64,000 nt of DNA from Thiorhodovibrio winogradskyi (GTDB lineage Bacteria > Pseudomonadota > Gammaproteobacteria > Chromatiales > Chromatiaceae): positions 5,219,531-5,283,530 of the forward strand of contig NZ_CP121472.1 of the NCBI RefSeq assembly GCF_036208045.1. The letters run 5' to 3'. Below the pieces are notes generated by a model. That model made no database searches and was not told the DNA's origin. It was given only the letters and a program-made list of their open reading frames with translations. Shown in pieces: positions 53,658 to 63,732 of this stretch (positions within the stretch are counted from its first letter, which is position 1; every line of letters starts with the position of its first letter). The position numbers and the translations under genes are program-made.

Positions 53658-55865
53658 TTAAACCTCCTTCGCCACGGCGCGGCTATGCGCGCCGCGACTA
53701 ATGAGTCCACCCTTGCCCATGGTGCGCATGAGTTCAGGTATATCCAGGATCAAGGCAATACCACCATCTCCGGTAATGGTGGCGCCGGCAAGTCCAGGCA
53801 CGCCGCTGAGACCCAACCCCAGGGGCTTGATCACCACCTCTTCCTGGCCGACCAGTCCGTCCACCACCAGGCCAACCTTACGCTGGCCAACATGGACCAC
53901 CACCACATGCGCTTCCTCGCTGGCATTGATGCGCACCTCTGGCCGAATCCAGCGCCCCACATAGACCAGCGGCAGGGCATGATTGCGTACCATGATGGTT
54001 TCTTGATCGTCAACAAAGTGACTCTTGGTCAAATCAAGATCGAGAATCTCGGACACCGAGGCCAGGGGAATGGCAAAGCGGCGGCCGTCGAGAATGACCA
54101 TGAGCGCGGGCAGAATCGCCAAGGTCAGCGGCAGGCGCACCTGCAGGCTGGTGCCGCGACCCAGCTCGGAGTCAATCTCCACCGTGCCGTTGAGCTGGGC
54201 GATGCGGGTTTTCACCACGTCCATGCCAACACCACGGCCAGAGACATCGGAGATGACCTCCTTGGTGGAGAAACCGGCCATGAAGATCAGGTTAAAGGCA
54301 TCGCGGTCGGACAGACGCTCGGCCATCATGGGTTCGAGCAGGCCCTTGCTGACGGCTTTCTCGCGCAGCACATTGGGGTCCATGCCACGACCATCGTCCT
54401 CGATGATTAGCGCGATGTGGTCGCCTTCCTGGGCTGCTCCGAGCACCACCTTGCCCTTGCGCGGCTTGCCCTTGGCCACGCGCTCTTCGGGCGACTCGAT
54501 GCCATGATCAACCGCGTTGCGCACCAGATGCACCAGGGGGTCGGCCAACGCCTCGACCAGATTTTTATCCAGATCGGTCTCCTCGCCGAAGGTCTCAAGG
54601 TCAATTTCCTTGCCCAGATTGCGCGCCAGATCGCGGATCACGCGCGGGAAGCGGCCGAAGACTTTCTTGACCGGCTGCATGCGGGTTTTCATCACCGCCG
54701 TTTGCAGATCGGCCGTGACCAGCGCCAGCGAGCCGATGGCCTTGGACACTTCGTCATCGCCCATCTGGGAGCGCAGCATGCTAAGGCGGTTGCGCACCAG
54801 CACCAACTCGCCGACCAGGTTCATGATTTCATCAAGGCGATGGGTATCGACCCGCACCGAGGTTTCAACCATGGCATTGGCGGCATTGCGCGCGGGCGCT
54901 TTGGCCGCGGCGGCGCTGTCTCCAGTAGCCAGTGGTTGTTCCGGTGATGCAGCCGGGGCTGACGTGGTTGGGGCTGACACGGCGGGGGGTTCTGCTGCCG
55001 ACCTGGGCTGAACCGGTGGAGGTTGCATTGATTTAGCTTGTTGCGGCTGGAACGCTGCTTCCGGGGGTGGCTCATCGACCGCCTGGTCAGCCGGCTCGCC
55101 ACTTGTTTGCGCGGGAGCTGGCTCTGGCGGTGGCTCCGGTATTGGTTCTGGTGGCGGCGGAGCCTCCGCTGGCTTGGGCTGTCCGCCTTTGCCATGCAAC
55201 TGATCGAGCAGCGCCTCAAATTCATCGTCTGAAATCATATCGCTGTTGGCGGGCGCGGGCGCGGCCTTGGGAGCCTGGGATTTGGACTCTTTCACCACGG
55301 CCGGAGGCTCGCCGACAGAATCGCCACTGATGGCATCGAGCAGGTGGTCGTACTCCGCCTCGGTCATATCGCCAAGGGCGTCGGGCTCGGCTGGTGGAGC
55401 AGACTGGGCTGGAGCAAACTGGGCTGGAGCAGACTGGGCTGGGGGCGCGCTCTGAGCGGCAGGCGGGCTGGCATTGCCCGGCACCGCGAGTTTGTCGAGG
55501 TCCGCGAGTAAGCCCGCGGGCGCTGGCGCGGGGTCCTGGCCGGATTTGATGTCGTTGAACATGACGTTCAACACATCGAGCACCCGCAGGATTGAGTCCA
55601 TTAAAAAGCCGTCAATGCGCTTTTCGCCATTGCGCAGCAAATTAAAAATATCCTCGGCACGATGGCAAACCGCCACCATGGAATCAAGGCTCAGAAATCC
55701 CGCGCCACCTTTGATGGTGTGGAAGCTGCGGAAAACGGCGTTCAGCAAATCCCTGTTGTCTGGTTCCTGCTCCAGATCGATCAACTGCTCGTTAAGTCCC
55801 TCAAGCAGCTCACCGGCTTCAACAAGAAAATCCTGGAGAATTTCGTCATTCGGGTCGATGGCCAT
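53658..55865 (-). CDS. cheA: Chemotaxis histidine kinase CheA
   Basis: A 735-residue kinase. P1 has the phospho-His in VFRSFHTIKGGAGF (His49). A long Ala/Pro/Gln/Ser/Glu-rich linker (about 120-325) follows, including a CheY/CheB-docking-like DDEFEALLDQLHG segment. P3-P5 run from VRVDTHRLDEIMNLVGELVL through HLVRNAVDHGIESPE (N box), EDDGRGMD and SGRGVGMDVVKTRIAQLNG to a CheW-like end. The linker contains a 15-bp tandem repeat. It phosphorylates CheY and CheB. Confidence 0.97.
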   Translation of the reverse strand: MAIDPNDEILQDFLVEAGELLEGLNEQLIDLEQEPDNRDLLNAVFRSFHTIKGGAGFLSLDSMVAVCHRAEDIFNLLRNGEKRIDGFLMDSILRVLDVLNVMFNDIKSGQDPAPAPAGLLADLDKLAVPGNASPPAAQSAPPAQSAPAQFAPAQSAPPAEPDALGDMTEAEYDHLLDAISGDSVGEPPAVVKESKSQAPKAAPAPANSDMISDDEFEALLDQLHGKGGQPKPAEAPPPPEPIPEPPPEPAPAQTSGEPADQAVDEPPPEAAFQPQQAKSMQPPPVQPRSAAEPPAVSAPTTSAPAASPEQPLATGDSAAAAKAPARNAANAMVETSVRVDTHRLDEIMNLVGELVLVRNRLSMLRSQMGDDEVSKAIGSLALVTADLQTAVMKTRMQPVKKVFGRFPRVIRDLARNLGKEIDLETFGEETDLDKNLVEALADPLVHLVRNAVDHGIESPEERVAKGKPRKGKVVLGAAQEGDHIALIIEDDGRGMDPNVLREKAVSKGLLEPMMAERLSDRDAFNLIFMAGFSTKEVISDVSGRGVGMDVVKTRIAQLNGTVEIDSELGRGTSLQVRLPLTLAILPALMVILDGRRFAIPLASVSEILDLDLTKSHFVDDQETIMVRNHALPLVYVGRWIRPEVRINASEEAHVVVVHVGQRKVGLVVDGLVGQEEVVIKPLGLGLSGVPGLAGATITGDGGIALILDIPELMRTMGKGGLISRGAHSRAVAKEV
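55396..55440. repeat. Three 15-bp tandem repeats in the cheA linker
   Basis: GGAGCAGACTGGGCT at 55396, GGAGCAAACTGGGCT at 55411 and GGAGCAGACTGGGCT at 55426, directly abutting. They encode the Ala-Pro-Ala-Gln-Ser/Phe repeat of the flexible linker. Confidence 0.85.
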
Positions 55866-55988
55866 GGCCCTTACTCTTACTAATGAAGCTCATGCATTCC
55901 CGCGATGTCGGGAGACGTCCGGTTGCCCGTGGAGCTGACTTGGTGCGCCATCCGAGGAAAATGACGCTGTTATTTCCTGGCAAAGGGC

Positions 55989-56765
55989 TTAGAACCCAAG
56001 GCTCGAGAGCAGCGCATCGACATCATCCTGGCTGGACATCACATCCGCCTCGGTGTCCTTGGTATTCGGCACAGCAGGGCCGACTGGCTTGAAACTGTCC
56101 AGTTCCGGCTTGGCAGCAGCGGCAGCAGCAGCCGACTGGAGCTTTTCGGGCTCCAGGCGTTCGCCCGAGAGGCGCACCAGCCCGACCAGATTCCCCTCGA
56201 CCTCCTGCACCAACTTGATGACGCGGGCAATGATCTGGCCCGTCAGATCCTGGAAGTCCTGCGCCATCATGATCTCGGACATCAGGCTGCCAAGCTGCTT
56301 GGTTTGATCAGTGGTTTGGCGCAGGAATTCGTCGAGCTCACGGGTCAATTCGCGAAACTGCTCGACACTCAACTTGCGACCGCGAAACTCGGTCCAGCTC
56401 CCGGCGAAGCGCGCGGATTCAGCATGCAGCGCCTCGGCAATGGGCAGCCCGGTCTCCACCGCATTTAGGGTACGGTGGGTGGCCTGCTCGGTCATGGTAA
56501 TGACGTGATTCAGGCGCTGCTTGGCATCTGGAAATTCGGACCGGGTGATTTCGATCAGGCGGGAGTCGTCACGGAAGCTGCGCAGGGCGTCGTGAAGTTC
56601 GCGGGTGAGGCGCCCAAGCTCCTCGAACAACTCGCGCTCATAGGGGGCTCCCAGGCGTTGAATGGTCAGGCCAGCTTCATCGACCTGCCCTGACTCGAGT
56701 TGCTCGACCAGCAGGCGCGCCAACTCGAGTTGACGTGCCTGTGTTGCTTCATTCTGATGTGGCAT
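55989..56765 (-). CDS. cheZ: CheY-P phosphatase CheZ
   Basis: 258 residues from the ATG at 56765 (MPHQNEATQARQLELARLL). A long helical hairpin carries the active-site region EIMMAQDFQDLTGQIIARVI with the catalytic Gln. The C-terminal peptide QDDVDALLSSLGF is the CheY-binding helix. A Pro/Lys-rich tether joins them. A 123-bp gap separates it from cheA. Confidence 0.95.
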   Translation of the reverse strand: MPHQNEATQARQLELARLLVEQLESGQVDEAGLTIQRLGAPYERELFEELGRLTRELHDALRSFRDDSRLIEITRSEFPDAKQRLNHVITMTEQATHRTLNAVETGLPIAEALHAESARFAGSWTEFRGRKLSVEQFRELTRELDEFLRQTTDQTKQLGSLMSEIMMAQDFQDLTGQIIARVIKLVQEVEGNLVGLVRLSGERLEPEKLQSAAAAAAAKPELDSFKPVGPAVPNTKDTEADVMSSQDDVDALLSSLGF

Positions 56766-56822
56766 GATTTTCTTGCTGCTCCGGAACCAGTGGTAAAGCC
56801 AGGGCACCCGCAGTGAACAATG

Positions 56823-57197
56823 TCAGCCTTCGAGCCGCTCAAAGATTTTATCGATCTTTTCTTTCAACGTTTCGGCCGTGAAGGGTTTGACGATATAGCC
56901 ATTCACCCCGGCTTGCGCCGCCTCCATGATCTGTTCGCGCTTGGCCTCAGCCGTGACCATTAGCACTGGCAAACTCTTGAGACGCTCATCCGCGCGAATG
57001 GCCTTGAGAAGCTCAATGCCTTGCATGTTGGGCATATTCCAGTCGGTCACCAGGAAGTTGAAATCGCCGTTTTTCAGCATTGGCAGCGCGGTGCTGCCAT
57101 CATCGGCTTCCATGGTGTTGCTGAACCCGAGCTCGCGCAGGAGATTCTTGATGATACGACGCATCGTGGAAAAATCATCCACGATGAGAATTTTCAT
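56823..57197 (-). CDS. cheY: Chemotaxis response regulator CheY
   Basis: 124 residues from the ATG at 57197 ([20 protein letters not shown]). The acidic pair is Asp7-Asp8, the acceptor is Asp52 in [11 protein letters not shown], the switch Thr is Thr82 in MVTAEAK and the Lys is in IVKPFTAET (about 104). It binds FliM to reverse rotation. The genes order fliA, cheY, cheZ, cheA is the Pseudomonas arrangement. Confidence 0.97.
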   Translation of the reverse strand: MKILIVDDFSTMRRIIKNLLRELGFSNTMEADDGSTALPMLKNGDFNFLVTDWNMPNMQGIELLKAIRADERLKSLPVLMVTAEAKREQIMEAAQAGVNGYIVKPFTAETLKEKIDKIFERLEG

Positions 57198-57270
57198 GCC
57201 TTTATCCACTTTCAGCTCCAAACCAACTCGATTAGTAATTAGATGAAGACCACAAACCAACGCCAGCAGT

Positions 57271-58023
57271 TCAGATTCCGGTCCCCGAGCCCACCCAATC
57301 CTGCAGGCGCGCCCTTAGTCTATGAACAGACTGACTGCGGATCTGGCACACACGGGATTCTGTTATTCCCATCACAGCACCGATCTCGCGCAAATTCAAT
57401 TCCTCGTTGTAGTAGAGCGCCAACACCAGTCGCTCCTTCTCGGGCAGACTGGCAAGGGCTTCCGCCAAAGCGTCGCGAAAATCGTCGCGCTCAAGTGACT
57501 CAATCGGCGTCAAACCATCGGCTGGCAACAAGCGATCAGGATCTTGATCTTGACCGAAGAGTTCATCCAGACCCAGCAGATGCACGCCCGCGTTGTCCTG
57601 GAGCATGGCATGGAATTCATCCAAACCAACATCCAACTCGGAGGCAATTTCTCGATCACGCGCGGCACGCCCCTCGCGCGCCTCGACGCGCTGAATGGCC
57701 TCGGCAATCCGACGGCTGTTGCGATGCACCGAGCGCGGCGCCCAATCCGACCGCCGCAGTTCATCGATCATGGCGCCGCGTATTCGAATCCCGGCGTAGG
57801 TAGCAAAGGTGGCGCCCTGCCCGCCCTGAAACTGTCGCGCAGCCTCAATCAGGCCAATCATACCTGATTGAATCAAATCATCGACCTGCACCGAAGCAGG
57901 CAGGCGCGCCATCAGGTGATGCGCGATCCGCCGCACCAGGTCGACGTGTTCGGTTACGAGCTGCTCGGGCGACTGCGCGTCGGCATCGCTTCGATAGCCT
58001 TGAAGGGGTCGCTTTGCGGTCAT
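57271..58023 (-). CDS. fliA: Flagellar sigma factor FliA (sigma-28)
   Basis: A 250-residue sigma factor. Region 2 includes [20 protein letters not shown] and [20 protein letters not shown], and region 4 includes [20 protein letters not shown] then [20 protein letters not shown]. It transcribes late flagellar and chemotaxis genes and is held by FlgM (48.8 kb). A further acidic segment ([20 protein letters not shown]) is variable in the family. Confidence 0.96.
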   Translation of the reverse strand: MTAKRPLQGYRSDADAQSPEQLVTEHVDLVRRIAHHLMARLPASVQVDDLIQSGMIGLIEAARQFQGGQGATFATYAGIRIRGAMIDELRRSDWAPRSVHRNSRRIAEAIQRVEAREGRAARDREIASELDVGLDEFHAMLQDNAGVHLLGLDELFGQDQDPDRLLPADGLTPIESLERDDFRDALAEALASLPEKERLVLALYYNEELNLREIGAVMGITESRVCQIRSQSVHRLRARLQDWVGSGTGI

Positions 58024-58261
58024 GACGGGTGCAAGGTCATGCCTCCCAGTGCTCGACTTGATCGATGTCAGTCTTTGGCATTGTAGCCCGAAAAAAGGAC
58101 CAAAAGGCCAAGCCTGACAGCCAGGCTAATGCCCGTCGCACGACACCACGCCGGGACATGCCGCCGCTGATTCGCGGTCAGGCTCATGGTCCTGTCCACT
58201 CCAGCATCATGAAACGGCGGATCATGGAGCAGCTCTCTCAGGGTGCGACCGCGCCAGTGAC
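58024..58261. other. Gap between fleN and fliA
   Basis: 238 bp with no supported gene. A 39-codon minus-strand frame (58068-58187) ends in a hydrophobic stretch but has no family match I recognise, so it is not called. No consensus sigma-54 or sigma-28 promoter was recognised for fliA. Confidence 0.5.
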
Positions 58262-59083
58262 TCAGGCCTGTTCGAGCATGCGCTCGACAAAGAAACCAAG
58301 ACCGCCGCCCCCTCGAGCGGTTTTCCAGCCGTCGACCCGCCGAGCCAGATCATTAAAGGCCCGCGCCGCGGGACTTTCCGGATACAGACTCACCACTGGT
58401 ACGCGCTTGCGCACAGCCCGGCGCAGATGCTCATCAAGCGGGATGGTGGCCGAGACATCCACCACCACCTCGGGCAAATACTGGGTCAGCACCGTGGACA
58501 ATTTTTGCGCCAGACGGCGCGCGGCCTCGGCACTGGCCATCATGTTGCAAACCAGATGGAAGCGACGCAAGCCGTGATCCTGATGCAGCACTTTCATCAA
58601 TGCATAGGCGTCGGTCATGGAGGCTGGCTCGTCGCAGACCACCACCAGCACCTCCTGCACCGCCTTGCAAAAACTGGTGACCGATTCCTGCACTCCGGCG
58701 GCGGTATCGACGATCAACACGTCAAGAGGGTCGCGATACGAGCTGAAGGCGCGGATCAGCCCGGCATGCTCGGCCGCGCTTAGGTTAGCCATGGATGCGA
58801 TGCCCGATGCGGAGGGAATCAACAGGATGCCCTCGGGCCCTTCCACCATGACGTCTTTCAACTCCTCGACCTCGCCGCTAACCAGGTGATGCAGGGTGCG
58901 CTCGGGACGCAGTCCGAGCAGCAGATCGGCATTGGCAAGGCCCAGGTCGGCGTCGAACAGCATGACGCGCCGGCCCAGCCGGGCCAGGGCCACGGCCAGG
59001 TTGACCGACACATTGGTTTTGCCAACGCCACCTTTACCGCTGGCGATGGCGAGAATTTTCAGCCCGGACTCATAGGCCGACAT
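58262..59083 (-). CDS. fleN: Flagellar number regulator FleN (FlhG), MinD-like ATPase
   Basis: 273 residues, with the deviant Walker A IASGKGGVGKTNVSVNLAV and FDADLGLANADLLLG close behind, then LLIPSASGIASMANLS and LIVDTAAGVQESVTSF. The C-terminal part has LVCNMMASAEAARRLAQKL. FleN limits the number of polar flagella, in Pseudomonas by restraining FleQ, and pairs with FlhF. It overlaps flhF by 14 bp. Confidence 0.94.
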   Translation of the reverse strand: MSAYESGLKILAIASGKGGVGKTNVSVNLAVALARLGRRVMLFDADLGLANADLLLGLRPERTLHHLVSGEVEELKDVMVEGPEGILLIPSASGIASMANLSAAEHAGLIRAFSSYRDPLDVLIVDTAAGVQESVTSFCKAVQEVLVVVCDEPASMTDAYALMKVLHQDHGLRRFHLVCNMMASAEAARRLAQKLSTVLTQYLPEVVVDVSATIPLDEHLRRAVRKRVPVVSLYPESPAARAFNDLARRVDGWKTARGGGGLGFFVERMLEQA

Positions 59084-60335
59084 GAGCGCTCTTCCTAAAT
59101 GGAACCACCGACTCGAGGATCATACCCTGATCCAGCGGGCCAAGGCGATCAGCGATGGGCGCCGAACCCAGTGGACGCGTCGCCGCGCGCTCGGCTGACG
59201 CGCGCATGGAGCCAGTGCGCAGCAGTGGTGTTTCGCGCAATGCCAAACGCGTCAGATAGAGCGTGTCGACGGCATGGAAGTGTTCACCAAGCCCCTGGCC
59301 ATCGCTGTAGAAAGTGAGCCCGAGGCGCTGCTCGAGCAACACGGACAGAGTCTCGCCAAGCTGTTCAGCTTCGTCGACCTTGGTCAGCACCAATGCGCTC
59401 GGAGCGCTCCCCTGAAAGGCTTGCAACACCTGGCGCAAAATTCGCCCCTGATGGGTGGCGGCGAGCACCAGCCAAGTTTCCAGATCGATTTCGGAGCGAA
59501 TCTGCGCGAACAAACGCTGTTCGGCCACATCGCGCGCTGACTGCCCGGCGGTATCCACCAGTACCAGGCGGCCTTCGCCAGATCGCACCGCCAGATCGGC
59601 CAACTCGCGCTCGCTCTCAAGGAGCATGACCGGAACCCCGGCCATCTGGCCAAACGCCTGGAGTTGCTTATAGGCGCCCAAGCGCTGGCGATCTAGGGTG
59701 ACCAGGCTGATGGCGTCGCGCCCCATGCGGCGAATCTGGCGCATGGCCAGGCGACTGATGGTGGTGGTTTTGCCCACGCCAGTTGGCCCGACCAGCGCCA
59801 GCATGCCACCGCGCTCAAGGATATCGGGCTGCTCCGTGGTCAGCGCCGAGGACAAACGGGCGCGCACCCGCGACCAAGCGGTTTCGATATTGGTCTCCTC
59901 GGGAATGCCGCCCGCCACGCTGCGCGCGAGTTTTTCATGAAAGCCGCACTCCGTTAGACCCGCCACAAGTTCGGCCGCCAGCGGATGGCGCGCCGCCCAC
60001 TGGGCACTCTCGCTGGCCCCGTTTTGCTGCACCAGCAGGTGGCGCAGATCGCTGAGCTCGCGGCGCATGGCCTCAAGATCAGAGTCCACCGGACTCTGCC
60101 CACGTCCACCCGAGAAGCGGCTCGCGCCCGAGCCGGGGCGCCCACCGGAGCGCGCGGGAGTGGCGCGGATGGACGCGGACCCCTTGGCCGCGTCCTCGTT
60201 GTCCAATGCCGCCACGATCTCGAGCATTCCATCCACCCGACGGCTGGAGAGAATTACGGCGTCCGCGCCCTGGTGCTCGCGTACCTGGCGCATGGCATCG
60301 CTCATATCCTTCGCTCGATATCGCCTGACATTCAT
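59070..60335 (-). CDS. flhF: Polar flagellar placement GTPase FlhF
   Basis: A 421-residue SRP-type GTPase. The start MNVRRYRAKDMSDAMRQVRE is the FlhF hallmark, followed by a basic Gly/Ser-rich linker. The G domain has ALVGPTGVGKTTTISRLAM (P-loop), LVTLDRQRLGAYKQLQAFGQ, LVLVDTAGQSARD and LVLTKVDEAEQLG. It recruits the first flagellar components to the pole. Confidence 0.95.
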   Translation of the reverse strand: MNVRRYRAKDMSDAMRQVREHQGADAVILSSRRVDGMLEIVAALDNEDAAKGSASIRATPARSGGRPGSGASRFSGGRGQSPVDSDLEAMRRELSDLRHLLVQQNGASESAQWAARHPLAAELVAGLTECGFHEKLARSVAGGIPEETNIETAWSRVRARLSSALTTEQPDILERGGMLALVGPTGVGKTTTISRLAMRQIRRMGRDAISLVTLDRQRLGAYKQLQAFGQMAGVPVMLLESERELADLAVRSGEGRLVLVDTAGQSARDVAEQRLFAQIRSEIDLETWLVLAATHQGRILRQVLQAFQGSAPSALVLTKVDEAEQLGETLSVLLEQRLGLTFYSDGQGLGEHFHAVDTLYLTRLALRETPLLRTGSMRASAERAATRPLGSAPIADRLGPLDQGMILESVVPFRKSAHVGL

Positions 60336-60422
60336 CTGTGCTCTCCATCAAGCTCCAAGGGTTTTAAGGTCACGGGAGGCCGCATTCGCCAGCATGTCTC
60401 CCTGAAGTCCATGTCGTTGCTA

Positions 60423-62525
60423 TCAAGCAGCGCGCGCATCGTTCTGTCCCACGGTCGCGACCACCCGAATACGTCTGTTGTCCGGAATCTCGGTAAAGGC
60501 GATCACGGTGAGATTGCGCACCGCACCGCGCAGCCAGCTCGAGATCCAGGAGCGGATTTCTGGTGCCACCACCAGCACCGCTGGCGCGCCTTCCACTTCC
60601 TGACGGCGAGCCGCATCGGCTACCGCACGCTGGACCCGCTCGGCCAGGCTGGGCTCGATCCCGATGGTCTCACCCTGACTGGCTTGCAGTGATTTATGCA
60701 AAAGCTGTTCCAATGACGGGTCAAGCGCGATCAACGGCAGTTCATCACTGGGACCAATCAGATCCTGCACAATGGACCGCGCCAGGGCAACCCGCACCGA
60801 GGCCGTGAGGGTGTCAGGATCTTGACTGGTCTGGGAGCGTTCCGCCAAAGTTTCGGCGATGGTCCGAATGTCGCGAATGGATACCTGCTCGGCGAGCAGA
60901 TTCTGCAGCACCTTGAGCACTGCCCCCAGCGAGAGCTGTTTGGAGAAGAGGTTCTCTACCAGCTTGGGCGAGCGGCGCCCGAGTTGATCGACCAGATGCT
61001 GCACTTCCTCGTAGCCAATGAGTCGGTAGGCGTTCTCGCGCAGAACCTGCGAGAGATGGGTGGCGATCACTGTGGCGGCGTCCACCACAGTGTATCCGGC
61101 GCCCTGGGCCGCGTCCCGATCAGAGGGATCGATCCAGAGCGCATCGAGATTGAAGGTCGGATCCTTGGTCGGGGTACCCGGCACCTTGCCAAACACCTGC
61201 CCCGGGTTGATCGCCAGTTCGCGATCAGGAAAGACCTCGGCATTGGCCACATTCACCCCCAGCAGGGCGATACGATAATGATTGGGGCCCAACTCTAGAT
61301 TGTCGCGAATGTGTACCGGCTGGATCAAAAAACCCAGTTCCTGCGAGAGCTTGCGGCGCACACCCTTAATGCGACCCATGAGCTGACCGTCCTGACTGCG
61401 ATCGACCAGCGGAATGAGACGATAACCCACTTCCAGCGCGACCAGATCAACCGCCGGCACATCGTCCCACGACAGGTCGCGCTGCTCGGCCGAGGGCACC
61501 TCAACCCCGGGCGGCAGCGCCTCCTGTGTTTCGGGCTCTTCCAAGGCGTGGGTCTTGCGGCTCATTTGATAACCAGCACCACCCAGCATGCTGGCCAGCC
61601 CAAGGAACACCAGGTTCGGCATACCGGGAATCAAACCCAGGATGCCTATGATGCCAGAGGACACATAAAGCACCTTGGGATTGGCAAACAACTGTTTGGT
61701 GACCTGCTGACCCATGTCCTGGGTTGTCGACACACGCGTCACAATCAGCGCGGTGGCGGAGGACAACAGCAGCGATGGCAACTGAGCCACCAAGCCATCG
61801 CCAATGGACAGCAGCACAAAGTTCGATGCCGCCTCATTGAAGGTCATATCGTGCTGGGTCGTGCCGATAATGATCCCGCCGATAACATTGATGAACAGAA
61901 TCAGAATGCCGGCGACAGCATCGCCGCGCACGAACTTGCTGGCACCATCCATGGAGCCATAAAAATCCGCTTCCTGGGCAATTTCCTCGCGTCGCGTGCG
62001 CGCGGTTTCCTGATCGATTAGGCCAGCATTCAGATCGGCGTCTATGGCCATCTGCTTGCCAGGCATGGCATCGAGAGTGAAGCGAGCGCTCACCTCTGAC
62101 ACGCGTCCCGCGCCCTTGGTCACGACCACAAAGTTGATGATGACCAGAATCGAGAAGACCACCAGACCAGCGGCAAAGTTACCGCCAATAACAAAATCAC
62201 CAAAGGCCTGCACCACACGCCCGGCTGCGGCGGTACCATCGGCACCATTGAGCAGGATCACGCGCGTTGAGGCCACATTGAGCGCAAGACGCAACAGGGT
62301 GGCGATCAAGATAACGGTCGGAAAGATGGCAAATTCGAGTGGCCGCGGGGTATAGATCGCGACCATGATTACGACCAGCGAAAGCGCGATGTTAAAGGTA
62401 AAGAGGATATCCAGAACAAAGGGCGGCAGCGGCAGCACCAACATGGACAACAACGCCATGATAAGCACGGGCGCGCCAAGCCCGAAGCCACGCAGGGATT
62501 GGAGTCCGTCAGCAATGCTGGCCAT
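60423..62525 (-). CDS. flhA: Flagellar export gate protein FlhA
   Basis: A 700-residue protein. The N-terminal half has about eight transmembrane helices and the signature FVVVTKGAGRVSEVSARFTL (the FHIPEP-region block), LSIGDGLVAQLPSLLLSSAT and RTRREEIAQEADFYGSMDGA. The cytoplasmic half follows, with LVDQLGRRSPKLVENLFSKQ. It is the export gate and chaperone-docking platform. It overlaps flhB by one base. Confidence 0.97.
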   Translation of the reverse strand: MASIADGLQSLRGFGLGAPVLIMALLSMLVLPLPPFVLDILFTFNIALSLVVIMVAIYTPRPLEFAIFPTVILIATLLRLALNVASTRVILLNGADGTAAAGRVVQAFGDFVIGGNFAAGLVVFSILVIINFVVVTKGAGRVSEVSARFTLDAMPGKQMAIDADLNAGLIDQETARTRREEIAQEADFYGSMDGASKFVRGDAVAGILILFINVIGGIIIGTTQHDMTFNEAASNFVLLSIGDGLVAQLPSLLLSSATALIVTRVSTTQDMGQQVTKQLFANPKVLYVSSGIIGILGLIPGMPNLVFLGLASMLGGAGYQMSRKTHALEEPETQEALPPGVEVPSAEQRDLSWDDVPAVDLVALEVGYRLIPLVDRSQDGQLMGRIKGVRRKLSQELGFLIQPVHIRDNLELGPNHYRIALLGVNVANAEVFPDRELAINPGQVFGKVPGTPTKDPTFNLDALWIDPSDRDAAQGAGYTVVDAATVIATHLSQVLRENAYRLIGYEEVQHLVDQLGRRSPKLVENLFSKQLSLGAVLKVLQNLLAEQVSIRDIRTIAETLAERSQTSQDPDTLTASVRVALARSIVQDLIGPSDELPLIALDPSLEQLLHKSLQASQGETIGIEPSLAERVQRAVADAARRQEVEGAPAVLVVAPEIRSWISSWLRGAVRNLTVIAFTEIPDNRRIRVVATVGQNDARAA

Positions 62526-63676
62526 CAGTGGGCTTTACGTGCGCGACGCGCGGCAGCTGGGTCAAGATATTCATCCGGCACCGGCAAGTCGCTTGGCATG
62601 GCGGGATGGAAATCCGGACGCTTGAGTTGGTACACATAAGCCAAGATGCGCGCCACGGCCACAAAGAGGCCGCCGGGAATTTCCTGATTCAACTCGGTGG
62701 TAAAGAAAATCGCGCGCGCCACCTTGGGTGCCTCTACCCTGGTGATCAGGTGCTCGCCGGCCAGTTCGCGAATCCTAAAGGCGACCTCGTCGACCCCCTT
62801 GGCCAGCAGACGTGGTGCGCCCATGACGCCCGGTTTATAGGAGATCGCCACGGCGTAGTGGGTCGGATTGGTGATGATCACATCGGCCTTGGGCACTTCC
62901 GCCATCATGCGCCGCTGCGCCATTTCCATCTGCATCTGGCGGATGCGCCCCTTGACCTCGGGCTTGCCCTCGGTCTCCTTGTGCTCGTCCTTGATCTCCT
63001 GCAAGGTCATCTTGAGCTGCTTGTTGTGGTTCCACAGTTGATAGGGCACATCAATCAGCGCGATCAGAATCAGTACCGCGGAGACCATCAGAAACACCCA
63101 GGCGGCCAGATGGGCAGCGTGCACAATCGCCTGCTTGATCGGCTCATCGCCAAGCATCAGCACCTCATCGACAATGCTCGAGAGCACCAGCGCGGCCACC
63201 CCTCCGACCAGCACAAACTTGCCAAGCGCCTTGCCAAGCTCCATTAAGCCGGTCGGCGAGATAAAACGCTTCATCCCTTTGATGGGGTCGAGCTTGCTGA
63301 ACTTAGGCGCCAAGGCCTTTGACGAAAAATTGGCCCCACCAATGATCACCGGCCCAATGAGTGCCGCCACAGTAAGCAACGCCAGCAGAGGCGCGAGATT
63401 TAACAGCGCGCGACCGAACTGGGTGCCAAAATAACCCGGAATCGCCGCCGGGTCGAACAACAACTCGCGCTCCAGCATCAGCCCGTCGGCGAATTGGTTG
63501 GCGATACCAATGCCAAGATAGGAGCCGAACATCAGCATGAAGGTGCTGGCCACGATCAGCTCAATCACGGTATTGAGCTCCTTCGAGCGAGGAACCTGAC
63601 CTTTCTCGCGGGATTCGCGTAAGCGTTTATCGGTGGGTTCTTCGGTTTTTTCTTGGCCGTTTTCGTTTTCGGCCAT
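62525..63676 (-). CDS. flhB: Flagellar export switch protein FlhB
   Basis: A 383-residue protein. Starts KTEEPTDKRLRESREKGQVP, has four transmembrane helices, and the autocleavage motif NPTHYAVA at residues 270-273 (E. coli 269-272). FlhB switches export from rod/hook to filament substrates on a signal from FliK. A second, stand-alone FlhB tail-like gene is at 51.1 kb. Confidence 0.97.
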   Translation of the reverse strand: MAENENGQEKTEEPTDKRLRESREKGQVPRSKELNTVIELIVASTFMLMFGSYLGIGIANQFADGLMLERELLFDPAAIPGYFGTQFGRALLNLAPLLALLTVAALIGPVIIGGANFSSKALAPKFSKLDPIKGMKRFISPTGLMELGKALGKFVLVGGVAALVLSSIVDEVLMLGDEPIKQAIVHAAHLAAWVFLMVSAVLILIALIDVPYQLWNHNKQLKMTLQEIKDEHKETEGKPEVKGRIRQMQMEMAQRRMMAEVPKADVIITNPTHYAVAISYKPGVMGAPRLLAKGVDEVAFRIRELAGEHLITRVEAPKVARAIFFTTELNQEIPGGLFVAVARILAYVYQLKRPDFHPAMPSDLPVPDEYLDPAAARRARKAH

Positions 63677-63732
63677 ATGCCTTCTCCGGAAGTTGCTTCT
63701 CTACGGCTTGAGCTGGCAGCTTCAGCGGTGTA

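Noticed and set aside
58068-58187. A 39-codon minus-strand frame between fleN and fliA with a hydrophobic end
   Set aside because: No recognised family, weak ribosome-binding site and no supporting context; short open frames are expected by chance in GC-rich DNA.
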